From contig JAAOMT010000617.1 in the NCBI GenBank assembly GCA_016748015.1, positions 876,635-940,634 of the forward strand: a stretch of DNA of 64,000 nt, in the 5' to 3' direction. This document shows, one piece after another, positions 21,930 through 34,750 of this stretch. Under the pieces are notes generated by a model, which was not told where the DNA came from, ran no database searches, and saw only the letters and a program-made list of their open reading frames with translations. Each line of letters starts with the position of its first letter. Positions within the stretch are counted from its first letter, which is position 1. The stretch is from Geosiphon pyriformis. Taxonomy: Eukaryota > Glomeromycota > Glomeromycetes > Archaeosporales > Geosiphonaceae. The position numbers and the translations under genes are program-made.

Positions 21930-22339
21930 ACTAGTATGTCTATTCTACCTGTAGATTTAAATCCTTGTATCCTTCTTGCTGTTATCCTTAATTTTTCTCT
22001 TTTTCTTACTGATACTAATTAAGCTATTTTAACTAAAGGCAGAAATATTGTTTGGGCTATCTTTTCATTTGGTTTTATAATATAGGTCTTTTTAAAGTCA
22101 TTTTGTAGCATTGCAATAATATATTCTATATATTCTGTATTAATTATTTCTCCTCTAATATTGATCTCTTTTTTTGCTAAACTACTTTTAGATGTTAATT
22201 GAACTATCATTGTTGCTGGAATTTTTAGTACTACTTTAAGATTAATGCAGGTGCATGAATGTGGTTCTAATTTAATGGCATCTTTTCTCAAATATTTTAG
22301 ATCAAACTCTGCATCAGTATCATGTGTGTATTTTGGCAT
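21930..22339 (-). pseudogene. Retroelement dUTPase domain of element A
   Basis: The 106-codon piece 22019-22339 holds motif 1 DAEFDLKY (Gly lost), motif 2 SKSSLAKKEINIRG, motif 3 EIINTEYIEYI (catalytic Asp changed to Asn) and motif 4 KPNEKIAQTIFLPL. Motif 5 survives just downstream as ARRIQGFKSTGRI (about 21945-21985). Order and spacing match element B. Catalysis must be lost in this copy. It shares A's Gag frame. Confidence 0.78.
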
Positions 22340-22459
22340 GATACTTTTATTGTTATCATTAAACCATCTTAATTTCTGCTCTTTGAAAAGATTAGGAAGT
22401 GCAATGTATTGTTTAGGGTTTGAATTAGAGTTTGAATTGTTGTTGTTGTTATTGCCATT

Positions 22460-23270
22460 TTAAATGAAGCTAGAACTATTGTTTTTGTTATTATTATTGT
22501 CAGAGTTTAAATTAGAATGGAATGTTGATTCTGATTCTAATGTATAGCTACTGATTGGTTTTTCTTCCTCTGGGATCATGTAGATTATGTGTAGTGGTAG
22601 ATTGTAAATGAAATTACACTTATTACAATATTGAAAATCACATAAAATCAAACAGTGGTCACATAATTGGGTGTTTAGCTGCTCTAAACATTGTTTTTGT
22701 TCTTCTTTAGTGGATGCCAAATGCTGATAATGCTCATAAAATTTTTCTAAATCTGTCTCAATATTTAAAAATATGTCTGAATTGAAGATGAAAACAATAT
22801 TAATTGGTTTTGGAGGATTGTTCTTTATCTCCAGAATCTTACTGGGCAAAATGCCTTCTATCTTGGCATTAGTTATTTACCAGATCTCATCTTTGTCATG
22901 CAAATAGCCATCTAAGCAAGAAATTGCTCAGTAGCATACAGCAGTAATAAGTGTTCTACAACTCACCTAATTACTAATGAGGATTGTGTATTGGCACAAT
23001 GTATCACACATTCTTCCTCAACTAGGAATATTATTCCACATTTTTTTGTTGAGTAGAGTTTCCCCACAAGTGAAACATGGTTCATTGTCCCACTTCTCTT
23101 ATCATTTTAGATAGCCATACTGTTCTCTATGACATGGTTTGTAGTAATAGTGGATTTGCATCCAGTAGTCTTTATTGGGTGTAATTCAAGCTCTTATGGA
23201 AGAAAGTTTCTTGCCACAATCTTGGTATTTAAGTAGAATATATGGCAGTTGCTTCAGTGGCTTGTGTGAA
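22460..23270 (-). pseudogene. Cys-rich module of element A
   Basis: Same order as element B: DCGKKLSSIRA then YYYKPCHREQYGY (23105-23235), CFTCGETLLNKK and MCDTLCQY (22980-23095), then in the open piece 22460-22849 CLEQLNTQLCDHCLILC and CNKCNFIYNLPL, followed by a Ser/Asn-rich linker to the dUTPase. Some Cys have become Tyr or Ser. All are in the frame shared with Gag and dUTPase. Conservation of the clusters between two clearly diverged families is the evidence for a real domain. Confidence 0.65.
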
Positions 23271-23499
23271 TAGGATCTTTCCTATCCACTAGTTATTTTT
23301 TTTGTGGTAGTGTTTTCTTCTGGTGTATTCTTTTCTTTTCTCTTTCCTTTGTCATCTCAAGAAAGTACTGATAATAATTCATTGTGTTTGGTATTAGCCC
23401 AGAAAACTTGGTAGACTTCCCAAGTAGGTTTTTTTTCTTTGTCATTGAACTTGATAAGTGATGCTGTCATGTTGGTGCTGAGTTTAAAATAACTACAAG

Positions 23500-23900
23500 T
23501 GGCTAGTACTCACATGTGTTTACCATTCTGACTGAGTTGCAATTCCTGGGTGGTCCAATCAAGCACAGTGTTTGCTTTAGTCAGCCAGTCATTACCAATG
23601 AGAGCTTGGTATTGAGTAGTTTCCATAATTAAAACTTTGATGGGTATAATAATGCCATTGACTTTAAAGAAGAAGTCATCAATTTTGCCAATAAGAGTTT
23701 TGGTTGCTCTATTGGCTGTAATAATTCAAGTGCTGGCAGCATGATCAACTTGATAACCTAATTGGTTCATAAGTTGTTATGTAATAATGCTGTCTGCTAA
23801 CCCACTATTAAAAATCAGCTTGATAGACTGACCATCAGTTTTGGCATCAGTTTACATCACAATGATGAGTTTTATATTAAAAACAGCTTCACTAAAAAGA
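23500..23900 (-). pseudogene. Aspartic protease of element A
   Basis: Aligns with the protease of element B. The active-site region reads LIFNSGLADSI, so the catalytic Asp is Asn. The C-terminal ALIGNDWL motif remains (minus strand, about 23575-23610). Several stop codons. Inactive. Confidence 0.7.
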
Positions 23901-24389
23901 GATACTTTGGTTGGTTCCTTGATTTTGAAGGGAAAAATTGCTGTTAGTAATTCATTATTAATGATGGTGGCTAGAAGTACATTGCTGTTAATTATTTGTT
24001 TTGGGATGTGTTTTCAGTTGTTAGATAAGGCATTTTTTGAAGTAATTAGTAGACTTAAATAGTTCTGGAAATTCAGGTTTTGAGTGTACCCAGTTCACAA
24101 ACTCTGCTGTTGTAATCTTGATTATGGAGTTAATAAACTGGAGATTGATTAATAGACTACTATCACCAATCTTCAGTTTTACTGAATAGTTTTTAGCCTT
24201 TGATTTCCAGTAAGCACCATTATTTGTGGTGGTGTTTGGATTTGCTAAGGTTGATAAATTATTTGTGGCTGTGATTAATAAATAATAGGTAATGGAATTT
24301 AATAAATAAGTGGTTGATAAATTGACTGCTGTATCATTGATAAGTAATTTGGTTGATATGGTTCTGGGTTTGGTTGATAATTCAGAGTT

Positions 24390-26200
24390 TGAAACCAGTA
24401 ATCAGGATTTTGATATTGATTTCCTGATCATTGATCATTTAAGTGGTTATGGCAGTCAATTTGTAAGTGTCCTTGTTTACCACAATAGTGGCAATTATAC
24501 ATTTCAGTTTACTATTGCTGATTGGTGGATAATAATAGACGTAATTAATATTGAGAACAATTTGTGTTTCTTTAATTATTGTGTCATTGTAGAGATTGAT
24601 AAATGGCTTGATTATTAGCTAAGTATCCTTCAAATTTTTGATTAATTGATTTACTAAATTGTTTTAATTTGGAATCCAAGTTAAATAATTTGTTTATTAT
24701 TAGATTTACAGTTTGGACATAGTTGGCTTTTAATTTGGCAGCTTCAAAATCTCTGATGTGAGTAACTGTGGCTTAAAAGTTAACTGAATGTAATAGACAT
24801 ATGTATTATAGAATACTACTGCATAATCTGCAAATAAACTAATTCAAGATCTGGATTACTGTAAAATAATTGGTGTCAATGGCTTGAATTTGGCACAAAT
24901 TTCTGTGGAAGTGTCTTAGGTAAATAGTAACTGTTTCAGTTTCTCCTTGGTTAATAATGGTGAAAGTATTAGCTAAGCAATTAATACTATTATTATTGCT
25001 AAAATATTGTAGGAACTCAAGCTTAAATGTATTGAAATCTTGAAGTTTGTTGGCCAAGTTTTGATACCATAAGTCAGCAATATTTTGAAGAAAGTATGGA
25101 ATGGCTTGGAGTGCTTTGGCATTATTCTATTTATTGGCTGCAATGGCTTTTTCTACATTATTCAGTCATACTTGTGTGTCATCTTTTTTGCCAGTGAATT
25201 TTTCAATTTTGGCAATTGGTGTGTATATTATTGGTTGTTGTTATAACAGTTGTTGAAGTGGTTGTTGCAGTTGTTGTTAAGAAAGTACTTGCAGCTGTTG
25301 AATTGGTTCAGCAATTGGTTCAATTAATAGCTGATTGATTACAATTACTGGAGGTAAGTATTGCTAATTAATAATGTTGGAATTTAAATTATTCTGATTT
25401 TGTGAAGTTAAAACACTTGGGTTTTGAATTGTTGGGTTTTTCAAAATTGGGTTTTTAGTATTAATTTTTTGATTGCTATTTTTTTCCTCAGAGTCAATTA
25501 ATTCCCAAAGACTAGTGGCTCCGAAATCTGGTGGTGGTGGCAGTAATTGAACTTCTGATGGTGTTGGGAATTACAATTTAAATCCCTCAAAATAATTGCC
25601 ATATGTTCCTAATAACTCTGCTTTCTTTTGTTTACTTTGAAATAAGATTCTGTTTAGTGGTGTTGTCACACTTGCTGTAGATGTGCCTATTATATTAATA
25701 GTGCTTCCAAGAGTGTGGTAATATGATGGATTAACAGGTAAATTAAATCTTTGTTTCTTCTAAGTGGGTAGTTGGACTTGCTTTGGGGTTCCTGCTGGTG
25801 TTTGTAATCTTCTTTTTCTTTTGTTGGCAAAAGTAATCAGAAATTTTTGCTTGGTGTATTTTTCAATTTTCTTGTTTATTTTTGTGATTAGAGATGCAAA
25901 TAAATAGTTTTGTAAAAGAGTTGTGTTTTGGAGTAGTTTACTGAAGAAATTGTTGAAAGCAGATTCTGGATCTCCTTAACCTTCCAAGTAGTATACAATT
26001 TTTTTGTTGACATAATAATTGAAAGCTGATTCTGTTAACCAATTACTATTTGTTAATCTGAGATGAGTGTGATAATGTTGAAATAAGAATTTTGCAAATC
26101 CTTAGTGGTTTGTTTCTGTTTTTTCAGATTCTGCTACTGTTTTAGATAGTTGCTATTGGTGCTGATTTTCTGTTGAATTATACCTTACAGGGAGCACCAA
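24390..26200 (-). pseudogene. Gag of element A
   Basis: From the primer-binding site (26200) one minus-strand frame begins LVLPVRYNSTENQ and runs with only scattered stops to the zinc knuckle NCHYCGKQGHLQIDC (CX2CX4HX4C, about 24445-24495). The capsid core is clear at 24839-25057 (KLQDFNTFKLEFLQYF, then TVTIYLRHFHRNLCQI). No Met occurs in roughly the first 200 codons, as in element B. The same frame continues into protease, Cys-rich module and dUTPase. Confidence 0.75.
26190..26199 (-). other. Primer-binding site of element A
   Basis: Minus-strand TGGTGCTCCC, two bases after the LTR end, sharing TGGTGCTC with the PBS of element B. Confidence 0.65.
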
Positions 26201-26201
26201 A

Positions 26202-27067
26202 TATTACAGATGATTATTTGGAGTCTCAAATCAAATAAAAAAACCGTAACTTAGTGTTAATAACTAATATGATTGGTATTATCTAAAGGTTTTAGTAATC
26301 TGAAAATTTTAAGTTGGAGTTTTTTGTATAATAGACAAAAATTCAAGGGTGTACAAATCTTTTGTAATGAGTTTCTCAATTTTTTTTTCAGCTTGGTGGC
26401 TGGTTTATTCTGACAGTTGTGTCTTTCTGGTAAGCTATCCAATTCTTATTCTGTACTTTTCTATTCAGGTCTTTTACTAGGCTATCCATAACATCAATAA
26501 TTCAGTGCTTAATTCTTAATCAATTAGTCAACAACAATAAAATAAAAAATAAAAAAAATAAAAAAATAAAGAGAAATAAGCCAAGACAATTCAAGTTAGT
26601 ATTCCATCAATAGCCATGATTAAAAGCTATTGTTTCAGTGTGGTTAAGTATTAGCAGCTATCAACATAAAGTGTTGATAATAGAAAGTAGATTAAGATAG
26701 CAAATAATTATTTATTGATATTTGTGAATTAAAAGGTTTGCTTAGATAAAATCTAAACTGAAAGGTCTGTTTTTTCTGCTTCTAATGCTACTGCTATATA
26801 TACATATTTGAGATTTCTCAATTCTTCCATTTTTCCTGCCAGGAATCTTAAAATTTCTGGAATTCTGCAATTCTTTGAGAGAAATTCTAGAATTCTGAAA
26901 TCCTGCAATTCTTTGTATAAAAATTCTGTAATTTCTGAAATCTTGTAATTTTTCAGAGAGAGATTCTGTAATTCCTCAGAAAAAAATCCTGGAATTTTAT
27001 ATTTTATTATATTTACTTCTGATTGGCTAATATATACTACTATAATTTCTATCTTTTATGAATAACA
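26202..27067 (-). repeat. 5' LTR of element A
   Basis: 866 bp, matching 7429-8251. The minus-strand start is TGTTATTCATAAAAG; the end TGTAATA is probably mutated from TAACA. It contains the same ATTCCAG-type minirepeats (26830-27000). The two LTRs differ far more than those of element B, in line with A being older. Confidence 0.82.
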
Positions 27068-27376
27068 ATACATAGAGTTATTAATGTTAAAGAAACTGGT
27101 AAAAAACCTGTGAAACAAGGATAAAATATTTATCATTGAGAATAGCTTACCAAGAGAATTACCAGCCACTATATTGAGAAAAAAATTTAACAGAATTGCA
27201 ATTCCAAGAAACTATGGATAAAACAACACTTAAATCTCTATCTATTATATAAAAAACTCAAAACCAAAACCATCAGATCACAAAAACCTTTAAATATAAT
27301 TCATTAGATCAGTTATTAAACACCAAATTATGGGTTTGTTATTTGTTTTCAGACTCCAAATAAGCACCTGTAATAC
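27068..27376 (+). repeat. 3' part of the split plus-oriented A-family LTR
   Basis: Aligns with the 3' part of the A LTR read in the opposite direction (CTATTATATAAAAAACTC, AACCTTTAAATATAAT and GACTCCAAATAAGCACC blocks) and ends CCTGTAATAC. It begins where the left part at 6858-7428 leaves off; together they make one LTR into which element A inserted. Confidence 0.6.
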
Positions 27377-28757
27377 TGGTATTTTTGTTGTTAATTAGTA
27401 AAGTTACTTTTAACTTTTTTTGTAAATTGATCAATTTTTTTAATTGTTAAATTTGTTTTTCTTATAGCTAAATTAACAAGTTTAGTTTAATTTGTTTTTT
27501 TATTGCTATTTTTTAATTTTTAATATATAAAATAGTAATAACTAAATTTTTAAAAATATGTAATCAAACTTTTTTAATTTGTTTGTTTTTTAGTTTAACA
27601 ATAAATTACTTTAAAACCTAAGTATTTAAATAATAAGCATTGGTTTTTAACTGCTTAATTCTTTTAAGAAGTTTGTTAAATCTCTTAAAATAAGTTATTA
27701 TTAACCTAAATAGTTTTTGTCTAATATTTTAAAAATAGTTTTAAAGAATAATTAAGATGTTGTTATTAGTAAATTTTTAAAAAAAACAACTTTAAATATA
27801 TTTTAATTTCTAAAAAATATGATTAGATTTTCAAACTATTTGTTAATAGTTTTTTGCAAAAAGTAAAAAATTGTTTTTAGTATTTTTGTTGTGTTTTATT
27901 TATTTGTATTTTTTATTTTTATAACTTTATTAAACCTTTAAAAACTAGTTTTTGTATTTTATTCTAAAAATTTAAGAATTTTTGCAATATAAATAGTAAT
28001 TATTTTTTTTTTGTTATTATTAGTTTTTTTGTTTAATTAATTTAAAAATGTTTTTTTATGAATTAAAGTTTTTAAATATTTACTTTGGTTTTTTGCTATA
28101 TAATTGAAAAAATTAATACTTGTATAACTTAATTTTAGTTGTTAAGTTAGATTTTTTGGTAAAATAAAGTCTTTTAATCTTAAAAATTAATTAAATAATA
28201 AGTTAAGTATTTAAGCTTAAATAAAAACTAAAAAAAATATAATTAAAAATAATAGCTTAATATTGTTTTTTTGTTTAGATATTAACAAATGTTTAATTGT
28301 GGTTTTTGATATATTAAATATTATTTAATTTAGTTTAAAGTTTTTTTTTCTTTTTTTATTATTAGTCTTAAACTTAAATTCTAATTTAAAAACAAATTGT
28401 AAATTAACAAAGTATTTTGCTTTACAAAATTTAATAATATTGTAATTAAGTTCTTAAAAATAAATAATATAAGCATCAGCATTAATAATTTTTAATTCTA
28501 TATTTGAATAATAAATTAAGTTATTAAGAAGATTATGTTTGATTTTTGTAATTTTGTAATTTTTAAAAAGATAATCATTAATTTTAATTTTTAATATATT
28601 AAAAAAGTGTTTTTTAACAACTATAATTTTGTTTTGTATTGTAAATTTTTGTTTGCAGTAAATATAAATTGATTGATAATATTCTAAAGTTATTATGTTA
28701 GATATAATTATTATTTTAATTTAGTTATTGTTTTATTATTTTTAAAAAAGCACTAAA
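27377..28757 (-). pseudogene. Decayed Gag of an older B-family element (C)
   Basis: AT-shifted homolog of element B from about 17150 up to the LTR at 18554. For example 27420-27500 matches the DQLTKKV/NLAIRETNS region, and 28590-28760 matches the N-terminal Gag, ending in CACTAAATATTATTA against CACCAAATGTTACCA in B. No frame survives. The left edge is the A-type LTR, which inserted into this element. Confidence 0.7.
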
Positions 28758-29627
28758 TATTATTAAAAAATTTTTATTCTTTTTTTTAATATTATTAATA
28801 CTATTTGTTGTTAATTTTTCTGTTAATAAAAAATAGTAAACTTTTAATAAGTTAATTTATTTTTTAAATAATTATTTTGTAGTAAAAATTAACTTTTTAC
28901 AAAAATATTTTACTTATAAGCTTTTTAATAATATATAATTACTTTGCTATAAAGATTAACTTTTTGTAAAAAAGTTTTAACTGTAAATTAACTAATAATA
29001 TAAAAGAATTTAAAAGAAAAATAGATAAAATAATAAAATATATTTAAGAAAGTTATTTTTAGTTTAAGTCTAAAAGTATTAATAATTATTAAAATTAGTA
29101 GCTAATTAATTTCAAAATGTTATTTTCGATTTTGGTTAATTTTAAAATAATAATATTTAATAGTTTGGATTTTTAAGATAAGTTTTTATTAAATTGAATT
29201 ATAATAATTAATTGTTATTTCTAAATAAGATATTTTAACCAAAATATATTTTTTAAAAAAAGAAGCTTTTTTTTATATAATTTATTGTAATATTATTCTA
29301 TAATTTAGTATTTTTTTTCTAATTTTTTAACAAACTAAAAATATATTTTGTTAAATTATAAGTTATTTTTGTAAATTATAAGTTATTTCGATAAACTATT
29401 AAATATTTCATAAAATTTTAAATATTTTAACAAATTTTTAAATACCATATAGTTTAAAGTATTATATAATCTAATTATTATAATTTAATTATATTTGTGT
29501 TTTATACAATTTGGTTAATTTAATAAAATAATAAATAATAAATTAATAATAAGATATGCTAATTAATAATAAAAATTATAAAAGTAATTTTATGTTAATT
29601 GATAACTTATATTTTTACTGATAATAG
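28758..29627 (-). repeat. Decayed B-family LTR (element C)
   Basis: Follows the relic Gag exactly where a 5' LTR should be. It matches 18555-19534 along its length, including the block missing from B's 3' LTR (about 29035-29160). Nearly all C and G are replaced by T and A. Confidence 0.7.
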
Positions 29628-31093
29628 CATAATAAACTGTTTAATTCTAATTAATTAATTAATTTTTTGTTGTTTTAGCAAAATTTACATTAATTTTTTT
29701 TTCTATTAATCTAAATTATAAGTTTTTTTTGTTGTTTATACTAATTTTTTTCAATTTTCTATTAATATAAATTTTATAATTTTTTACTAATAATAAAAAA
29801 ATTACTTGTATAATTTTTTTTAAATTTAATAATATTTAGTTTTTTGAATTGTTTTATAATAAAACTAGTAAATTTTTTGTATATTCAAAGTTAATTATTC
29901 TTTTTTGCATATTTATTTATTTTTTGTGTAAATTATTACTTTTAACAGAATTTTAATCATTATTTTTAAATTAATTTTTGTAATATTTCTAATTAATAAT
30001 ATTATAAATAAATTTTTTAGATACTATAGATTAAATTTAATATTAATTAAATAAGCTTTTTTGAATATTATTTTTAAGTATTTATTATTATAATACTAGA
30101 TATTAATTTTTTAATTTAGATTAGTATAAACTAAAAAGTTTTTTGACTTGAAACTATTAAATAAGTTTTATTGATTTATTGCTTGATTTTAATATTACTA
30201 ATTTTTAAATTCTTTTTTTTTCTAGGTTTTTATATATTAATATTTCTTATAATATTAATTTTGACATAAAATAAGACAGTTTTTGCAAAAACAAATAATA
30301 TAAAGTATTATTAAAAAAATTCTTAAATAAAAATGTTTTAAACTTTAAGTTCTTTTGTAATAAAATAGTTTATACATATTTTTTGAAACAAAGTTAAACT
30401 GTAATCTATAATTATTAATTAGTTATAAAATAATTAAAACTAAATAGAAAAATTACTTATTTAATACAGTTTTTTTTAAAATCATATTAGAAAAAAAAAT
30501 TAATATTTAAATATGTTTTAGCCAATTTAAGCTTAAAAAAATTTTTTATAAACAAAAAAATATTTAAATATTAATAAAATTCATATTTTTTAGCAATTAA
30601 GATTGATAGATTATTAATATATAGTAAAATATACTTAATATATTGGTTAATAAAAATAGTTATAGTTTTATTATTATAAAAATATTATAAATTTTAAAAA
30701 CTTTATTTGTAATATTTAAAATATTCTGAATAAAAATCTAACTATTTTTAATTTAGATAATATTATTTACAAATATATTTGTTGTCAAATAAAATATTAA
30801 ATTAGTTTGAATTTTAATACAGCCTAATAATATATTTAATCTTAATTTAAATTTTTTTGTTAATAATAAAAAATTTATTAAGATAATAATTTTTTGAAAG
30901 CTTTATACTTTTAATATTAAGTTAGATACAAATAAAACTGCTATATAGTTAACTGATTTGATTGTAATTATGCAAAAAATAGTGTTTTAACCAGCTTAAA
31001 TGATTAGTTATGTGTAAATTAATATTTAATTTAAGGTATTTATATGTTGTTTAATATTAAGTAGCAGTTAAACCATATTTATTATGCATAATA

Positions 31094-31124
<31 letters not shown>

Positions 31125-31399
31125 TAATGTTATTATTTTTTTTTATTAGTCAAAAAATTGTTAACCAAATTATTATTTAATATTTTCAAAAAAATCATTA
31201 TTTTTATATTTTCAACAATGTTTTTAACCAGCTTATTAATTTTAATTTTAATTATTGTTTTTAAATTATTTTAGACAACAAAAATTACTAGATTTAAATT
31301 CAAAATTCAATAAACTTGAATTAATTTGCAATAATAAAACAAATCTTTGATAGACCAATTCTTGATTTTATTTATTTAAAAAAATTTTATTTTCTTATA
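29628..31399. other. AT-rich decayed DNA, no gene seen
   Basis: No usable ORF. Some stretches near 30.2-30.4 kb faintly resemble the minus-strand gypsy RT region, but I could not confirm it. A perfect (AAT)n run of about 34 bp lies at 31090-31123. The sharp rise in GC content at 31.4 kb marks the start of the host-gene island. Confidence 0.5.
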
Positions 31400-32477
31400 T
31401 TAGATCCTTTTACTGTTGTCTTTCTCTCCCACGAATTTTAAAAAATTACTTTTTGTATTCTCAACCGTTTCTGATATTTGCCATCCTTTAGCATTACTTA
31501 CGAGCTCAATGATTTGTTGCATCATACTATCCATTCCTTCGGGTGAATTCATATCTGTCTCGATCAAAAGCTTATCTTCTGGAACTGCCCGAATCAATTC
31601 CCGAAGCCTCTCATTTCTCTCATTGATAACAATGCTAAAAGAGAAATAGATATCACATTCGGTAGAAAATCCTACATTCAGAGTATGGGCCTTTTTCTTT
31701 GATTCCCTCTTACTCGGCTTTTTGGTCAAATTTTTTATGGTATCGATAGATCCACCAAATGAATGAATGCAAATTCTCGGTGGCGCTTTCCCCTCTTTAA
31801 TTTTACGTTGAATCAATTCAGTAATTGGCCCGGTGGCTTGTACACAATGTATGCTCACAGGGCGTTGATATTTTGCCGCTATATCCATTTGGCTCTCAAA
31901 AACGGCTAACTGATGTTGAAGAGTGGTTTGTACTTTTGTTATAGAATGAGTCATCGGGTGAATTAATCTGGCAGATCTGTCTATTCCTATCTCTCCCACT
32001 ATTGCCCTTTTATCTTCTTTAAGAAGAGACTCAAGTTTTTCCAACCATGTATTAATTAAAATTGGTTTTGGAAGCGAATTAATCAGAAATTCATCGCGAT
32101 ATTCTTGTGAGGTTTGATTTTGAAGGATTGAAAGATAATGGGATTTCACTTGCGGATCTTTTTCAAAAGACAGAGTATGTGCAAACCAAGGGTGATATCC
32201 TGTATCATTTGTTATGTATATTTGCAATTCAGGAACTAGTGAACTTTTTATAAATTTAATGGAGAAATTTCAATGATTTTTTTTTACCGAAACACGGTAT
32301 AACTTTCTCGGGAAAATCAGAACCCAATTGTGAAACAACGTCCAAGTCATCGAAACGTGTTCCCATGATACACAAACGAGCGATCCGCAAGCTTCCAATT
32401 TTTTCAAGATTGTTTCGATCATCATGTGGATGGCAATGGGCGTCGCATACGTTTGACCAATCGATTTGAAAATTCAT
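31400..32477 (-). CDS. TatD-family metal-dependent hydrolase (Scn1-like)
   Basis: Two exons, 32477-32288 and 32199-31400, separated by an 88-bp intron (GTAAAA...ACAG); together 329 codons and a stop. The join restores the family motif CFGYHPWFAH. Metal-binding and catalytic residues of the TatD amidohydrolase fold are visible: AHCHPHDD (HxH, residues 13-16), VGEIGID (Glu), VSIHCV (His), CIHSFGG (His) and ETDMNSP (Asp). Members are TIM-barrel DNases or hydrolases. Fungal versions with this N-terminus resemble the Cut9-interacting protein Scn1; substrate not known from sequence. All key residues are intact, so it is probably functional. It is transcribed divergently from the mitochondrial carrier gene 200 bp away. 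Confidence 0.9.
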
Positions 32478-32678
32478 ATTTGAAAGTGGTAGAAGTGAAA
32501 AGGAATTTAGAGCTAAAGGAGATGTAATAAATCATAGATCAAATAAGAGAGAAGTTCAACAATGGGATTATTTTGACCTTCCTATATTTAGATATAATTT
32601 TGATGGCTATTGTTGTCTATCAAATATCCTGATAAAAGCAATCACTAAAAATTTTTTTGAGATTTTTTGTCTCAGATT
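32478..32678. promoter_or_regulatory. Shared divergent promoter region (TatD / carrier)
   Basis: 201 bp separate the two ATGs, so both genes must take at least core promoter and leader from it. It is AT-rich, with no clear TATA box or known factor site that I can name. Confidence 0.55.
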
Positions 32679-34235
32679 ATGAGCGATAAAAATAAAGACC
32701 CCCTTGTTCATCTCACAGCTGGGGCCATATCAGGTCTCGCATCATGTGTCTTATTGCAACCTTTTGATTTGGTAAAAACCCGACTTCAACAGGAAAAACA
32801 GTTGCATCAATTAAACTTATTAGAGCCAAGAAAGTTGTTATTCACAATTTTTTTGATCTGTATTTTCAGAGACCATTGCACAATTCTACCAAATAATTGA
32901 AAAAATTATATCCAATCTTACTGAATTGATTTATTTTTTCTTTTTAGCGCCCTTCTTTCCACAGTGAAAAATATCGTTTCTAAACACACCTTCACCGGAC
33001 TATGGCGTGGAACCGTGCCCACCGTATTTCGGTAAAATTTCTTGATGCTCATAACATCTTGAATTAAAAAATTATATTCCTAATATGATTCATGATATTT
33101 TTAATTTCAAAATCATAGAAATGTTCCCGGATCCGCGCTATATTTTTTTACTCTATCTGAGATTCGATACATGTTTGCTAAGCGACAGCAAATGAATTTT
33201 GAATATACAACAAAAAACGCTCTTTCTAACTCATCGGTATCTTCGTTACCTACCCTATCTAGTGGCCAGAATATGATTGCAGGAATGGTAGCTAGAAGTA
33301 CGGTTGGATTTGTGATGATGCCAATCACTGTTATTAAAGTTAGATATGAGGTAGGGCATTCGCCTACTCAACAAATTCTAATCAAAATTACGTTTCGATT
33401 CGAAAAATATCTTTGACCGTTTTAATCGCCTTTATAGAGCTCGTTTTATAATTACAAAAGTATATGGAATGCTATGACATCAATAATAAGGAACGAGGGT
33501 GTCAAAGGTGAGATAAAGCAGCGTTTTTCTAAATTCATATTTGTATAATTTTTTTAATATGTATTTCTTTGATCTCAGGTTTTTTTTATGGATACGGTGT
33601 AACTGTATTGAGAGATGCACCACAAGCGGGATTATATGTTTTGTTTTATGAAAAGGCAAAAACATCGATTGGAGGTTTGAATTTCACGGAATCTTGACTC
33701 TCCATTTTATATTTACACACCAATGTCTTATTAAAGTTAAAATTGATTATAGCCTGGACATCAACACACTCTTATTCTATTGCTTCGCCCGTAGTACATT
33801 CGGCGTCTGGTAAACTGTTTGGTCTCAATATATTTTCCTCTGTAAATATGAATCAGATGGTAAACCCTAAAGAGAAAATCGATTTTTATTAGCCGTCTTT
33901 GCAGGTATTTCATCTACGATAATAACACAGCCGTTTGATATGCTAAAAACTCGAATCCAATTGAAGCCTTTGGAATATCGCAATATGTGGCAAGCGGCCC
34001 GAAAAGTTTTTATGGTGAGTTGAAAATTTTTCGGTTGATCTTCTGTGGGGTGATTAAATGATATATTTCCTGTTTATAGGAAGAGGGTATGCTTGGATTT
34101 TTCGATGGAATAACATTGCGTCTGGCAAGAAAAACTCTCCAATCCGCTATTGCATGGACTATATATGAAGGAGTTGTTACAGAATTTCAAAAAAGGAAAA
34201 CCACTTTAATAGACTCCGAGGTTTCACCAACATAG
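32679..34235 (+). CDS. HEM25: Mitochondrial glycine carrier Hem25 / SLC25A38-like
   Basis: Eight exons: 32679-about 32800 (or 32833), 32948-33031, 33119-33350, 33438-33507, 33579-33674, 33753-33809, 33893-34014, 34080-34235; 312 or 323 residues. Three carrier signatures are present: [22 protein letters not shown] and [11 protein letters not shown]. Hem25 hallmarks are [39 protein letters not shown] and [16 protein letters not shown]. This SLC25 carrier takes glycine into the mitochondrial matrix for haem synthesis. The first donor is uncertain: CA|GTTGCA and AA|GTTGTT both keep frame and both are unusual. All other junctions are GT-AG and in phase. No frameshift or stop; likely functional. 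Confidence 0.9.
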
Positions 34236-34750
34236 TATTTCCTTGCTTGTAATTTTAACATTGCCACTAATATGCGAATGATTTCTCAACAGCTTTAAAC
34301 TTTCTATATTCGTCATGTTAAAATTTTCAACTTCTGCAGAGGGAATTTTGTTTTAAGCTAACCCAAACCTTAAAAGTAATTGTAATTGTAATAGTAATAT
34401 TATGCAGTATAACATCTGCTTGTGCATATTTAGAAAATCAACAAATGAGTGTTGCACAAAAACCTTCAAACTTTATTTCGGGCGATTCTTATAATACCTG
34501 GATTCAGTTGGACTTACAGAAAAAGCTATTCTACCCTCAGAGTTTTCTATATGGTTAGTAGCCTAAACATAATTCAAATTGATTGTTCCAGTTCTATGTG
34601 GCATATTAGATTTGGAAAACGTTCCCTTTCAAAAAAAAGAATATCTAGAGTAATCAGTGAAAACCTCAAAGTTAATTCCTTTAAAAAAATCCACGAATAT
34701 GTCTATCCATGCTTTACAATTGATAGGAAGGTATAAAATATTTTTGCAAC
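34236..34750 (+). other. Intergenic stretch with a small unassigned ORF
   Basis: 515 bp between two host genes. An ATG at 34446 opens a 37-codon frame (MSVAQKPSNFISGDSYN...), and another frame is open across 34449-34736. A possible 44-bp intron (gttagt...ccag) would join them. Neither resembles anything I know. It may be the 5' leader or an upstream exon of the next gene. Confidence 0.3.

Larger units (their letters stand above)
7429..27067 (-). mobile_element. Ty3/gypsy retrotransposon A with dUTPase, interrupted by element B
   Basis: Two similar LTRs (7429-8251 and 26202-27067) in the same orientation bound an internal region of about 8 kb once nested element B (9797-19534) is removed. Reading down the minus strand the order is PBS, Gag with zinc knuckle, protease, Cys-rich module, dUTPase, RT, RNase H, integrase (split by B), ORF3 and polypurine tract. 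Gag to dUTPase shares one reading frame. There are many nonsense codons, and mutated catalytic residues in protease, RT, dUTPase and integrase show that it is dead. PR-RT-RH-IN order places it in Ty3/gypsy (Metaviridae-like). Confidence 0.85.

Noticed and set aside
7425-27071. Target duplication of element A
   Set aside because: ATAC follows the right end but the left flank does not match; the LTR end itself is mutated, so no duplication is claimed.
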